A stretch of 10,402 nt of DNA, from NCBI GenBank assembly GCA_039923755.1, contig JBDTCD010000138.1:1-10402 (forward strand). The letters are read 5' to 3'. Shown here one piece after another: positions 1 to 6,713 of the stretch. Every line of letters begins with the position of its first letter. Positions within the stretch are counted from its first letter, which is position 1. The translations under genes were made by a program, and so were the position numbers. The notes under the pieces are model-generated. The model searched no databases, was not told where the DNA came from, and was given only the letters and a program-made list of their open reading frames with translations. Source of the stretch: Terrimesophilobacter sp039923755 (GTDB taxonomy: Bacteria; Actinomycetota; Actinomycetes; Actinomycetales; Microbacteriaceae).

Positions 1-1058
1 GTGTGAAGCGACTGGTAGAGGTTGAATTTTGGTGTCGCGATGTAGTCCTTGAACCGCCCGGGAATCGGGTTCCACCTCGCGTGGATCGCTCCGAGCACGG
101 CGTAACAGTCCCGCACAGAGTTCACGAGGATCCGAATGCCCACCAGGTCGTAGATTTCATCAAATTCCCTGCCCCGCATGACCATCTTCTGGTAAATGGA
201 ATAGTACTGCTTGGGGCGACCGGCGACTTTACCGCGGATTTTCGCGGACTTCAGATCCTCATTGACGGCGTCGATCACCTCCTGCACAAACTCCTCGCGC
301 TGAGGAGTCCGCTCCTTCACAAGGCTTTCGATTTCCACGTACAACTTCGGGTACAGCACGGCGAACGAAAGGTCTTCCAGCTCCCATTTGATCGCCTGGA
401 TGCCAAGCCTATGAGCAAGAGGTGGGTAAATCTCCAGGGTCTCCTGAGCCTTGCGGGTCGCCGACTCCGGGGAAACGAACCCCCAGGTGCGCGCGTTGTG
501 AAGGCGATCCGCGAGCTTGATGACGAGCACGCGGATGTCCTTCGACATGGCCACGACCATCTTGCGCACTGTTTCGGCCTGAGCGCTGTCACCGTATTTA
601 AGCTTGTCAAGTTTCGTGACTCCGTCAACGAGCATGGCGATTTCGTCGCCGAAGTCTTTGTGAACCGACTCGAGGGTATAGCTGGTGTCCTCGACCGTAT
701 CGTGCAGCAATGCCGCCGCTATCGTGACCGGGCCAATTCCCAGATCCGCAAGAATTTGGGCCACGGCGACGGGATGGGTGATGTACGGCTCGCCGCTGCG
801 GCGCAGTTGCCCTTCATGGGCACGTTCTGCCGCCAGGTAGGCGCGTTCGATGAGCCCGGTATCCGCTTTCGGATGATGGGTTCGCACGGTCTTGATCAGG
901 CGCTCGACTGCTCCGATGGGCTGTGCTCTCGAGAAGATTCTGGGCAACAGAGCGCGTCGCGCGATCGCAGTGGGAACCTGCACGGGCATCGGGGCGGGCA
1001 CCGGGGCGGGAACCGCCTTGCCCTCTGGCGCAACAGGAGGAGGTTTAGTCTCCGTCAT
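1..1058 (-). CDS. rel: Bifunctional (p)ppGpp synthetase/hydrolase, RelA/SpoT family (5' part; gene runs off the left edge)
   Basis: Makes (p)ppGpp from GTP/GDP and ATP on amino-acid starvation and hydrolyses it again; it is the central stringent-response enzyme and acts in the cytoplasm with the ribosome. The window holds 352 codons of a family that is usually 740-800 residues long. The HD hydrolase domain shows HP at residues 95-96, HDTVED at 119-124 and KLADRLHN at 181-188, all the residues expected of an active hydrolase. The synthetase domain begins with GRPKQYYSIYQKM (280-292), then YDLVGIRI (303-310) and RFKD (335-338). RFKD is the RXKD form typical of bifunctional enzymes, as opposed to the EXDD form of synthesis-only E. 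coli RelA. Residues 5-29 form a Pro/Ala/Val-rich extension. The ATG start follows a strong GGGGAGGAGG ribosome site. The TGS and regulatory domains lie outside the window. It sits 69 bases after secF. Confidence 0.97.
   Translation of the reverse strand, partial: MTETKPPPVAPEGKAVPAPVPAPMPVQVPTAIARRALLPRIFSRAQPIGAVERLIKTVRTHHPKADTGLIERAYLAAERAHEGQLRRSGEPYITHPVAVAQILADLGIGPVTIAAALLHDTVEDTSYTLESVHKDFGDEIAMLVDGVTKLDKLKYGDSAQAETVRKMVVAMSKDIRVLVIKLADRLHNARTWGFVSPESATRKAQETLEIYPPLAHRLGIQAIKWELEDLSFAVLYPKLYVEIESLVKERTPQREEFVQEVIDAVNEDLKSAKIRGKVAGRPKQYYSIYQKMVMRGREFDEIYDLVGIRILVNSVRDCYAVLGAIHARWNPIPGRFKDYIATPKFNLYQSLH
991..1014 (-). repeat. Two tandem 12-bp units encoding the Pro/Ala-rich N-terminus of Rel
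   Basis: Two direct 12-bp copies (ggggcgggcacc and ggggcgggaacc on the + strand) differ at one base. On the coding strand they specify the PAPV-like repeats near residues 16-23 of Rel, in a low-complexity segment before the HD domain. It is probably a slippage-prone linker rather than a functional domain. Confidence 0.6.
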
Positions 1059-1105
1059 CGTGCCTCCTCCCCTGCAAAACTACCATTGGGTGCTGGGAGT
1101 AATGA

Positions 1106-1128
1106 GTGGCTGGAGTGCGGCCAGCCGC
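1106..1128 (-). terminator. GC-rich stem-loop just after secF (possible attenuator or weak terminator)
   Basis: The arms at 1106-1113 and 1121-1128 pair over 8 bp with one G-T wobble, around a 7-base loop. The structure begins at the last base of the secF stop codon and lies in the 69-base gap before rel. No run of T follows on the minus strand, so a classical intrinsic terminator is not supported. It could be a U-tract-less actinobacterial terminator, a pause or processing site, or a chance hairpin. Confidence 0.35.
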
Positions 1129-2120
1129 TACTTTGCTATCGCCGCCGACTTGCGGGTCTGCAGGACTTTCTTCGCCTGCTTGCTAATGGCGTCCTCGGAG
1201 CTTCTCAGGTGCGCATAGAGCGGGGAAGCGATGAAGATCGTTGAATACGTGCCGACGAGCATTCCGATGAAGAGGGCGAGGGAGATGTCGCGGAGTGTTC
1301 CTGCACCCAATAGGGCTGCACCGATGAACAGGATGGCGCCCACCGGGAGGAGAGCAACCACAGACGTGTTGATCGACCGGACGAGGGTCTGGTTGACCGC
1401 CAGGTTCACGGACTCCGAGAATGTCCGCCGAGATTCGGCGCCGTCTTCACTGGTATTTTCACGGATCTTGTCGAACACCACGACAGTGTCGTAGAGCGAA
1501 TAGCCGAGAATGGTCAGGAATCCGATGACCGCCGCCGGGGTCACCTCGAACTGCAGAACACCGTACACGCCCGCCGTGATGATGAGGTCGTGAAGCAGGG
1601 CGATCATTGCGGCAAGGGACATCTTCCAGGTGCGGAAGTAGATTGCCATGACGATGGCGGCAAGCACGAGGAACGTGATCAGGCCTCGGATAGCGGTACT
1701 CGTGATGTCAGCGCCCCAGGTCGCACCAATGAACGATGCCGTCACCTGTTTTGGCGTGACCTTGTACGCAGACGCGAGCGCGTCGCGAACCTGATCATTT
1801 TGCGCGTTCGTGAGTTGATCGGTTTGGATGCGCACCGAATTGCCACCGATGATGGTGACCCGCGGGTTTGCCTTGGGAACTTCGGCGATCACGGCATTCG
1901 AGGCGAACGACTGGTTCGTGTTTGTCGCCTGGCTGATCTCGAATTGCGAACCTCCTTTGAATTCGATTCCAAACTCGAATCCGCCCCGAAGGAGCGTGAC
2001 GCCGAGTGCCAGCGCGATCATGACGAAGGCAATCGTGTACCAGAGGTACTTCTTTCCCACGAAATCGTACGAGCGCTTGCCCGTATACAGGTCGTTACCG
2101 AACTGCGAGAAGCTGGCCAT
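1128..2120 (-). CDS. secF: Protein translocase subunit SecF
   Basis: Membrane partner of SecD; the SecDF complex uses the proton gradient to help pull secreted proteins out of the SecYEG channel. The 330 residues fit the family. The first membrane helix is at about residues 26-45, followed by the hallmark GIEFKGG (51-57). An extracytoplasmic P4-type domain spans about 60-140. Five more helices follow at roughly 145-163, 168-190, 194-216, 250-272 and 276-302. The conserved LGYSLYDTVVVFDKIREN stretch (205-222) holds Asp211, in the position of the acidic residue implicated in proton flow in SecDF. A short basic tail ends the protein. The ATG shares its A with the TGA stop of secD, and a strong ribosome site (GGGGAAGGA) sits 7-8 bases upstream inside secD, so the two are translationally coupled. 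Confidence 0.97.
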   Translation of the reverse strand: MASFSQFGNDLYTGKRSYDFVGKKYLWYTIAFVMIALALGVTLLRGGFEFGIEFKGGSQFEISQATNTNQSFASNAVIAEVPKANPRVTIIGGNSVRIQTDQLTNAQNDQVRDALASAYKVTPKQVTASFIGATWGADITSTAIRGLITFLVLAAIVMAIYFRTWKMSLAAMIALLHDLIITAGVYGVLQFEVTPAAVIGFLTILGYSLYDTVVVFDKIRENTSEDGAESRRTFSESVNLAVNQTLVRSINTSVVALLPVGAILFIGAALLGAGTLRDISLALFIGMLVGTYSTIFIASPLYAHLRSSEDAISKQAKKVLQTRKSAAIAK

Positions 2121-3925
2121 CAGGAATCCTTCCCCTTCGGGCGTTGCGAGTTCGGGCGTTGCGAGTTCGGGCGTTGCGAGGAGGCTCCCGGCTTACCCGA
2201 CCCAAGTTCCGCCGCCTTTCGCTCGGCTATGGTTTGCCGTCGAGCCGCTTCCTTGCTGGCGGCAGCGTTCTTGCCACCGGTGAAGGACGCGGTCGGTGTG
2301 CGGAACTGCGCACGTCCCCGATAGACCGCGCCCAGCGCCACCGGGTCAAGGCCGCTGAACCGGTGCCCGCCACCGAAGAATTCGGTATTGGCCAGAAGCT
2401 GAAGCATCGGATGGGTGAACATGGTGACCACCAGGACATCGACAATGGTCGTGAGCCCGAGCGTGAGAGCAAATCCACGCACGTTGCCGACAGCGAGGAG
2501 GAACAGCACGATTGCCGCGAGGAAGTTGACGGCATCTGAGGCGAAGATGGTACGAAGTGCGCGCTTCCATCCTGCCTCCACAGCAGAAACCAGTACCCGG
2601 CCGTCGCGCAACTCGTCGCGTATTCGCTCAAAGTACACAATGAAAGAGTCCGCGGTGATACCTATCGCCACGATGAGACCCGCAACTCCCGCGAGCGACA
2701 GTCGGTAGCCCTCACGCCACGACAGGATCGTGACGATGAGATAGGTGATCGAGAATGCGACCACGAGCGACGCAGCCGTCACGAGTCCGAGAGTTCGGTA
2801 CTGGAGCAGCGAATAACCGATAACGAGAATGAGGCCGATCGCTCCCGCGAGAAGGCCGCTCAGAAGTTGCGTCGTGCCTAGCGTCGCGGTGATCGACTCT
2901 TTGCTCTGGACCAGGAATCCAATCGGCAGTGCCCCGAACTTCAACTGGTCGGCCAGAACCTTTGATGTTTCCTGGGTGAAAGAGCCGGTGATCTGCGGCT
3001 TGCCGTCCGTGATGACAGCATTCACGGTCGGTGCAGAAATCACCTGCCCGTCCAGAACGATCGCGAACTGGTGCCGGGCACCAGTCAGACCGTAGAGACG
3101 GGTCGTCACGTCGCCGAACTGTTTTGAACCCTCGGCATCGAAGACGATATTGACACCCCACTGGTTGGTGCTCACGCCCTGACTGTTGGCGACGAGTCCG
3201 TTCGTCGCATCCTTGATACGCTCACCGGCGACCTCCACCGGGCCCAGAATGTACTTGTAGTCCGGCTGGCCGTCGGATGGCGTTCCGTTGATCTGGCAGG
3301 TGATGAGCGGTTTGTCCGCTGGCGCAACGTTCGTGTTGGCCTTTTCGACGTCAGCGCAGTTGAAGTTATCGAACTGCTTCTGAAGTGCCGGTGTGACCCA
3401 GGCCGGATCGCTCCCATTACTTGGGCTGATCGACGGGCCGGGCTCTGGCGCGGCGGACGCCGACGGGGATCCTGATGCTCCCGGCGATGGAGTCGGCGAG
3501 GGGGTTTGCCCGACTGTGGAGATCGCGGCGGCGTCTGACTTGATCACCGCGCGGAATTCGAGCTTTGCCGAGGACTCGATCCGGTCGATCGTCGACTGGT
3601 CGGGAATACCCGGAAGAGAGACCACCACGTTGCTTGCACCCTGTGTGTTGATCTCGGATTCGGACACACCCGCCGCATCAATACGTTGTCGGATGATCGA
3701 CACTGCCTGGTTAAGCTGGTCTGCGCTGACCGTCTGGCCGCTCTCAAGCTTCGGAGCGAGGATTATCTGCGTTCCGCCAATCAGGTCAAGCGCGAGTTTG
3801 GGCACAAAGTTCCAGCCCGCGAACACAGCACCAGCACCGTTGAGTGCAATGAGGGTGACGATGATCACCATGAGCCAGGTAAGCGAACGCCATGCCTTCT
3901 TCACCGGGGTTGAGCGTACCGCCAC
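2120..3925 (-). CDS. secD: Protein translocase subunit SecD
   Basis: Forms the proton-driven SecDF complex that assists the late steps of Sec export. The 601 residues hold one N-terminal helix (about 14-37), the LDLIGGTQIIL motif (46-56; the family form is LGLDLxGG), and a large extracytoplasmic region to about 345. Five more helices lie between about 352 and 515. GITADSFIVYFERIRDE (422-438) is the counterpart of the GVDANI-FERI motif, with Asp426 in the place of the proton-relay aspartate. A Pro/Ser/Gly/Ala-rich insertion (about 140-174) splits the first periplasmic domain, as often in actinobacterial SecD. Cys190 and Cys210 could form a disulphide. The cytoplasmic tail (about 545-601) is basic and ends in SQRPN repeats. 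The start is GTG: it is the first start after an in-frame TAG at 3943-3941, but its ribosome site is weak. It lies 48 bases after yajC. Confidence 0.97.
   Translation of the reverse strand: MAVRSTPVKKAWRSLTWLMVIIVTLIALNGAGAVFAGWNFVPKLALDLIGGTQIILAPKLESGQTVSADQLNQAVSIIRQRIDAAGVSESEINTQGASNVVVSLPGIPDQSTIDRIESSAKLEFRAVIKSDAAAISTVGQTPSPTPSPGASGSPSASAAPEPGPSISPSNGSDPAWVTPALQKQFDNFNCADVEKANTNVAPADKPLITCQINGTPSDGQPDYKYILGPVEVAGERIKDATNGLVANSQGVSTNQWGVNIVFDAEGSKQFGDVTTRLYGLTGARHQFAIVLDGQVISAPTVNAVITDGKPQITGSFTQETSKVLADQLKFGALPIGFLVQSKESITATLGTTQLLSGLLAGAIGLILVIGYSLLQYRTLGLVTAASLVVAFSITYLIVTILSWREGYRLSLAGVAGLIVAIGITADSFIVYFERIRDELRDGRVLVSAVEAGWKRALRTIFASDAVNFLAAIVLFLLAVGNVRGFALTLGLTTIVDVLVVTMFTHPMLQLLANTEFFGGGHRFSGLDPVALGAVYRGRAQFRTPTASFTGGKNAAASKEAARRQTIAERKAAELGSGKPGASSQRPNSQRPNSQRPKGKDS
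2136..2180 (-). repeat. Three perfect tandem 15-bp units at the 3' end of secD
   Basis: Three identical 15-bp copies (2136-2150, 2151-2165, 2166-2180; + strand unit ttcgggcgttgcgag). The unit is a multiple of three and encodes SQRPN-SQRPN-SQRPK in the basic cytoplasmic tail of SecD. Copy-number change would lengthen or shorten the tail by five residues without breaking the frame. The secF ribosome site lies directly after the last copy. Confidence 0.9.
3067..3085. repeat. 19-bp perfect palindrome inside secD
   Basis: Arms of 9 bp (actggtgcc / ggcaccagt) flank a single central G. As RNA it would form an 8-bp stem with a 3-base loop. It encodes the LTGARHQ part of the SecD periplasmic domain (about residues 280-286), so coding constraint and chance may explain it. 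Confidence 0.6.
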
Positions 3926-3973
3926 GTGTGACTCAGCTTTCTAACGAGAGGAAAGGGGAAAGGGTACAGGCGG

Positions 3974-4384
3974 TTACTCGGAATCCGACGCCGGCTTCTT
4001 ACGGGTCGGCTTCTTCGTGCGCTCGCCATATTCCGGCTCGGCCATCGGGATAGCGTTCGACGTGTTGAGCTCAGGGCCGCCCGTCTCGGAACCGGTCGCT
4101 TCGCTGCTGGTCTCCTCGGCGACGACCGGCTCGACTGCCTTGAGGATCACTTGGCGGTGCAGCTTGATGATGGTCTTCGGCGCAATCTCCAGAAAAGCGA
4201 GGTTCTCTTCTTCATCGATGGAGACGAGGGTTCCGTACATGCCGAAGTTCGTCATGACCTCAGCACCGGGAAGCAGCGTTGCCTGACGTTCAGCCGCATC
4301 CTTCTGGCGTTTCCGCGAGCTGCGGAATTGGAAGAAGACGAAAACCGCGAGAACGACCGCGATGAGAATGAGGGTGTAATCCAT
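3974..4384 (-). CDS. yajC: Sec translocon accessory subunit YajC
   Basis: Small membrane protein that joins SecD and SecF in the accessory complex of the Sec holotranslocon. The 136 residues show one N-terminal helix (about 3-20), then a basic stop-transfer stretch (RSSRKRQKDAAERQ, 21-34) and the family core LLPGAEVMTNFGMYGTLVSIDEE (37-59) with its small beta domain. The tail (about 88-136) is acidic, then Lys/Arg-rich, and is longer than in many homologues. The ATG at 4384 is chosen because the membrane helix starts right after it and GGAAGG lies about 12 bases upstream. An in-frame TTG 23 codons earlier has no ribosome site and would add residues unlike the family. The yajC-secD-secF order is the classic one. 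Confidence 0.95.
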   Translation of the reverse strand: MDYTLILIAVVLAVFVFFQFRSSRKRQKDAAERQATLLPGAEVMTNFGMYGTLVSIDEEENLAFLEIAPKTIIKLHRQVILKAVEPVVAEETSSEATGSETGGPELNTSNAIPMAEPEYGERTKKPTRKKPASDSE

Positions 4385-4473
4385 GGTGGCGAAGGGCCTT
4401 CCGAAGTTGTCTACGGCCCGCTCAGGAGAAATCAGCGCGACGGTTCGCCGCAAGGGAGATAAGGCCAGATTGA

Positions 4474-4479
4474 ATTATA
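4474..4479 (-). promoter_or_regulatory. Candidate -10 box (TATAAT) for a yajC-secDF-rel promoter
   Basis: The minus strand reads a perfect TATAAT formed by the last codon (CTA, rare in GC-rich genomes) and the TAA stop of ruvB. Transcription would start near 4467-4468, giving yajC a leader of about 80 bases, which fits the 90-base gap, the largest in the window. No good -35 box is visible: the best match, ACAACA, is 3 of 6 with a long 19-base spacer. Candidate only. Confidence 0.35.
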
Positions 4480-5512
4480 GGTCATCCCCGAAGAGCCCTG
4501 TTGTCGTCCGGGTCATGCCGAGGTGTCGCCAAGCCGCCTTTGTCGCTACACGCCCACGCGGAGTACGGGTGAGAAGGCCTATCCTCACGAGAAATGGTTC
4601 CACCACCGATTCAATGGTCTCCGATTCTTCACCGACCGACACAGCGAGGGTGTTGAGGCCGACGGGTCCGCCGTCAAAGCGTACGAGGATGGTGGACAGC
4701 ACGGCACGGTCGAGTCGATCCAGGCCGAGTTCGTCGACCTCGTAGAGTTCGAGTGCCGCGCGCACAGCGTGTAACCCGTCCGTATCGTGGACAAGGGCAT
4801 AATCACGTACCCGGCGCAGGAGGCGATTCGCGATCCGCGGAGTTCCGCGGCTGCGGCCGGCGATCTCCGCTGTCGCGTCGGACTCGATGTCGAGGGCGAG
4901 CAGGCGGGACGCGCGCATCAGCACCTGTTCAAGTTCGCGGGTCTCATAGAACTCAAGATGGGCAGTGAACCCGAAGCGGTCTCGCAACGGATTGGGCAAT
5001 AGCCCCGACCGCGTGGTTGCCCCAATGAGCGTGAAGGGAGCGAGATCCAGAGGTATGGAGGTGGCGCCCGCGCCCTTCCCAACCATAATGTCGATCCGGA
5101 AATCCTCCATGGCGAGGTAAAGCATCTCCTCTGCAGAGCGAGCCATGCGGTGGATCTCGTCGATAAAGAGAATCTCCCCTGGTACGAGCGAGGACAGGAC
5201 GGCCGCGAGGTCCCCCGCGTGCTGAATTGCGGGTCCGCTGGAGATTCGCAGCGGATGACCGCTCTCTTCAGCGACGATCATGGCAAGCGTCGTTTTACCG
5301 AGGCCAGGAGGGCCAGCGAGCAGGATGTGGTCAGGCGTGCGATTCTGCATCCGGGCAGCGTCAAGCAGCAACTGCAGTTGGGCGCGTACCTTCTCCTGGC
5401 CGACGAACTCCGCGAGGTTCTTTGGGCGCAGCGCACCCTCAAACGCAAGTTCGGCTGCCGACTCCGGTGTCGGCCGCACAATCGCGGTCGTCGGGTCTTC
5501 CGTGCCGGTCAC
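4475..5512 (-). CDS. ruvB: Holliday junction branch migration ATPase RuvB
   Basis: Hexameric AAA+ motor that drives branch migration of Holliday junctions with RuvA in recombinational repair. The 345 residues match the family. Walker A GPPGLGKT is at 67-74, Walker B LFIDEIHR at 115-122, sensor 1 GATTR at 164-168, the arginine-finger region LRDRFG at 176-181, and sensor 2 GTPRIANRLLRR at 223-234. The C-terminal winged-helix DNA-binding domain is at about 258-335, with the RTPRGR motif at 316-321. The GTG start overlaps the TGA of ruvA by four bases (GTGA), with an AGGGGG ribosome site just upstream, so translation is coupled. It completes the ruvC-ruvA-ruvB set. I see no SOS (LexA) box in the window, though such a site could lie further upstream. 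Confidence 0.98.
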   Translation of the reverse strand: MTGTEDPTTAIVRPTPESAAELAFEGALRPKNLAEFVGQEKVRAQLQLLLDAARMQNRTPDHILLAGPPGLGKTTLAMIVAEESGHPLRISSGPAIQHAGDLAAVLSSLVPGEILFIDEIHRMARSAEEMLYLAMEDFRIDIMVGKGAGATSIPLDLAPFTLIGATTRSGLLPNPLRDRFGFTAHLEFYETRELEQVLMRASRLLALDIESDATAEIAGRSRGTPRIANRLLRRVRDYALVHDTDGLHAVRAALELYEVDELGLDRLDRAVLSTILVRFDGGPVGLNTLAVSVGEESETIESVVEPFLVRIGLLTRTPRGRVATKAAWRHLGMTRTTTGLFGDDL

Positions 5513-6123
5513 CGTGCCCCCTGGGACGAGGCCGGTCCGAGCCTCGAAAGCGCGTTGCGCAGGATGAGTGGAACGGAGTCACGCTCCCCCTCGGATGCTG
5601 CCGCGATGGCCTCGTCGACAGCCTGCGCGGCAACCCGCTCCGACCAGCCGAGGCCGACAAGGGCGACCAGGACGTTCTCGGCGATCGACGGGATCGCTCT
5701 CGAGCCCGAATGTGAAGCAGGAACGACATGGATCTTTCCGGCGAGGGAAATGATGATGAGTTTCGCTGTCTTCGGCCCGATACCGGATACCTTCCGGAAC
5801 GCTGAATCGTCTTCCCTGGCCACCGCGGACGCGATCTCTGCCGGAGCTAGCGTTGCCAATACCGCCATGGCAGATTTGGGCCCGACCCCGCTCACTCCGC
5901 GCAACAGGTCAAAGATTTCGCGGCTGTCCTGGTCGGCGAAACCGTAGAGGGCGAGCTCGTCTTCGCGCACGATGAGCGCCGTGCGCATGCTCGCTTCGCT
6001 TCCGATCCTCAGCTGGAGCGCGTGTGCGGGGGTTACCGCAACCTGAAGCCCCACGCCCCCGACCTCGATGATGGTCGTCGTGCCGGCAATTGCCAGCACC
6101 GTGCCTCTCACCGATGCAATCAT
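5509..6123 (-). CDS. ruvA: Holliday junction DNA-binding subunit RuvA
   Basis: Tetrameric protein that holds the four-way junction open and loads RuvB onto it. The 204 residues match the family. The N-terminal OB-fold domain (about 1-63) starts MIASVRGTV and contains the acidic pin, Glu54-Asp55 in REDELALYGF. Two helix-hairpin-helix motifs follow: LLRGVSGVGPKSA (73-85) and VSGIGPKTAKLI (112-123). A flexible linker (about 133-146) leads to the C-terminal domain III (about 147-196), which binds RuvB and contains ALVGLGWSERVA (154-165). The ATG overlaps the TGA of ruvC by four bases (ATGA); an AGG eight bases upstream is the likely ribosome site. Confidence 0.98.
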   Translation of the reverse strand: MIASVRGTVLAIAGTTTIIEVGGVGLQVAVTPAHALQLRIGSEASMRTALIVREDELALYGFADQDSREIFDLLRGVSGVGPKSAMAVLATLAPAEIASAVAREDDSAFRKVSGIGPKTAKLIIISLAGKIHVVPASHSGSRAIPSIAENVLVALVGLGWSERVAAQAVDEAIAAASEGERDSVPLILRNALSRLGPASSQGAR

Positions 6124-6704
6124 GTCCCCAGCCTACGGTCGGCAGACGACCTTCCCGCTGACCGCTCGGCGGCGCGCCACGCCTCCTGCGCTGGGGTCAA
6201 CGCCGATGAGGTCTGCGCGGCAGCACCCCCGGTGCGCCAAGCGTGGCAGATGGCCAGGGCGAGCGCATCTGAGGCGTCTGCGGGCTTCGGTACGGCCTCC
6301 AACCTGAGCACGCGAGCAACCATTGCGCCAAGTTGCTTCTTATCAGCACTGCCGTATCCGGTGAGCGCCGCCTTCACTTCCGTCGGAGTGTGGAGGCCAA
6401 CAGCAAGGCCACGCCTGGCGGAGAGGAGCAACACCACTCCGCTTGCCTGAGCCACTCCCATGACGGTGCGCACGTTCTGCTGCGCGAAAACACGCTCGAG
6501 GGCAACTGCATCCGGCGTGAATTCGTCGAGCATCCCGTCCAGCGCGTCCCCGATAGCGAGGAGCCGCTGTTCGAGCGGAGCATCCTTTGACGTACGGATA
6601 ACGTCGACGGCGACCAGTGTTGCCGTCCGATCCCGTGCAACGTCAACGACCCCGACCCCGCACCGCGTCAGCCCGGGGTCAACACCAAGCACGCGAAGCG
6701 GCAT
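6120..6704 (-). CDS. ruvC: Crossover junction endodeoxyribonuclease RuvC
   Basis: Dimeric nuclease of the RNase H fold that cuts Holliday junctions symmetrically. The 194 residues are slightly longer than E. coli RuvC (173). The four catalytic acids are visible: Asp9 in GVDPGLTRCG (7-16), Glu70 in ALERVFAQQN (68-77), and Asp143 and Asp146 in PADASDALALAICH (141-154). The last 35 or so residues are an Ala/Arg-rich tail of no clear function, a common variable end in actinobacteria. The ATG lies nine bases after the yebC stop; the AGG overlapping that TAG stop (spacing 8) is the likely ribosome site, so translation probably couples to yebC. Confidence 0.97.
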   Translation of the reverse strand: MPLRVLGVDPGLTRCGVGVVDVARDRTATLVAVDVIRTSKDAPLEQRLLAIGDALDGMLDEFTPDAVALERVFAQQNVRTVMGVAQASGVVLLLSARRGLAVGLHTPTEVKAALTGYGSADKKQLGAMVARVLRLEAVPKPADASDALALAICHAWRTGGAAAQTSSALTPAQEAWRAAERSAGRSSADRRLGT

Positions 6705-6713
6705 CCAGGTTGC

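Noticed and set aside
1059..1105. Possible separate promoter for rel in the gap after secF
   Set aside because: No -10/-35 pair of useful quality is visible on the minus strand; only weak TA-containing hexamers are present.
3..1244. A long + strand reading frame (413 codons) across the left end
   Set aside because: It lies antisense to rel and the end of secF, whose proteins are clearly recognisable. Its translation is low-complexity Arg/His/Gly-rich with no family features.
4388..4400. Near-palindrome gaaggg/ccttc over the yajC ribosome site
   Set aside because: The arms are nearly contiguous, leaving no room for a loop, so no stable hairpin that hides the site is expected.
3974..4453. Longer yajC starting at TTG 4453
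   Set aside because: There is no ribosome site before it, and the added 23 residues precede what should be the N-terminal membrane helix. The ATG at 4384 fits the family.
4835..4850. Inverted repeat ccgcgg-agtt-ccgcgg
   Set aside because: It lies inside ruvB at the conserved sensor 2 motif (RGTPR), where GC-rich codons readily give such symmetry. There is no sign of a regulatory role.
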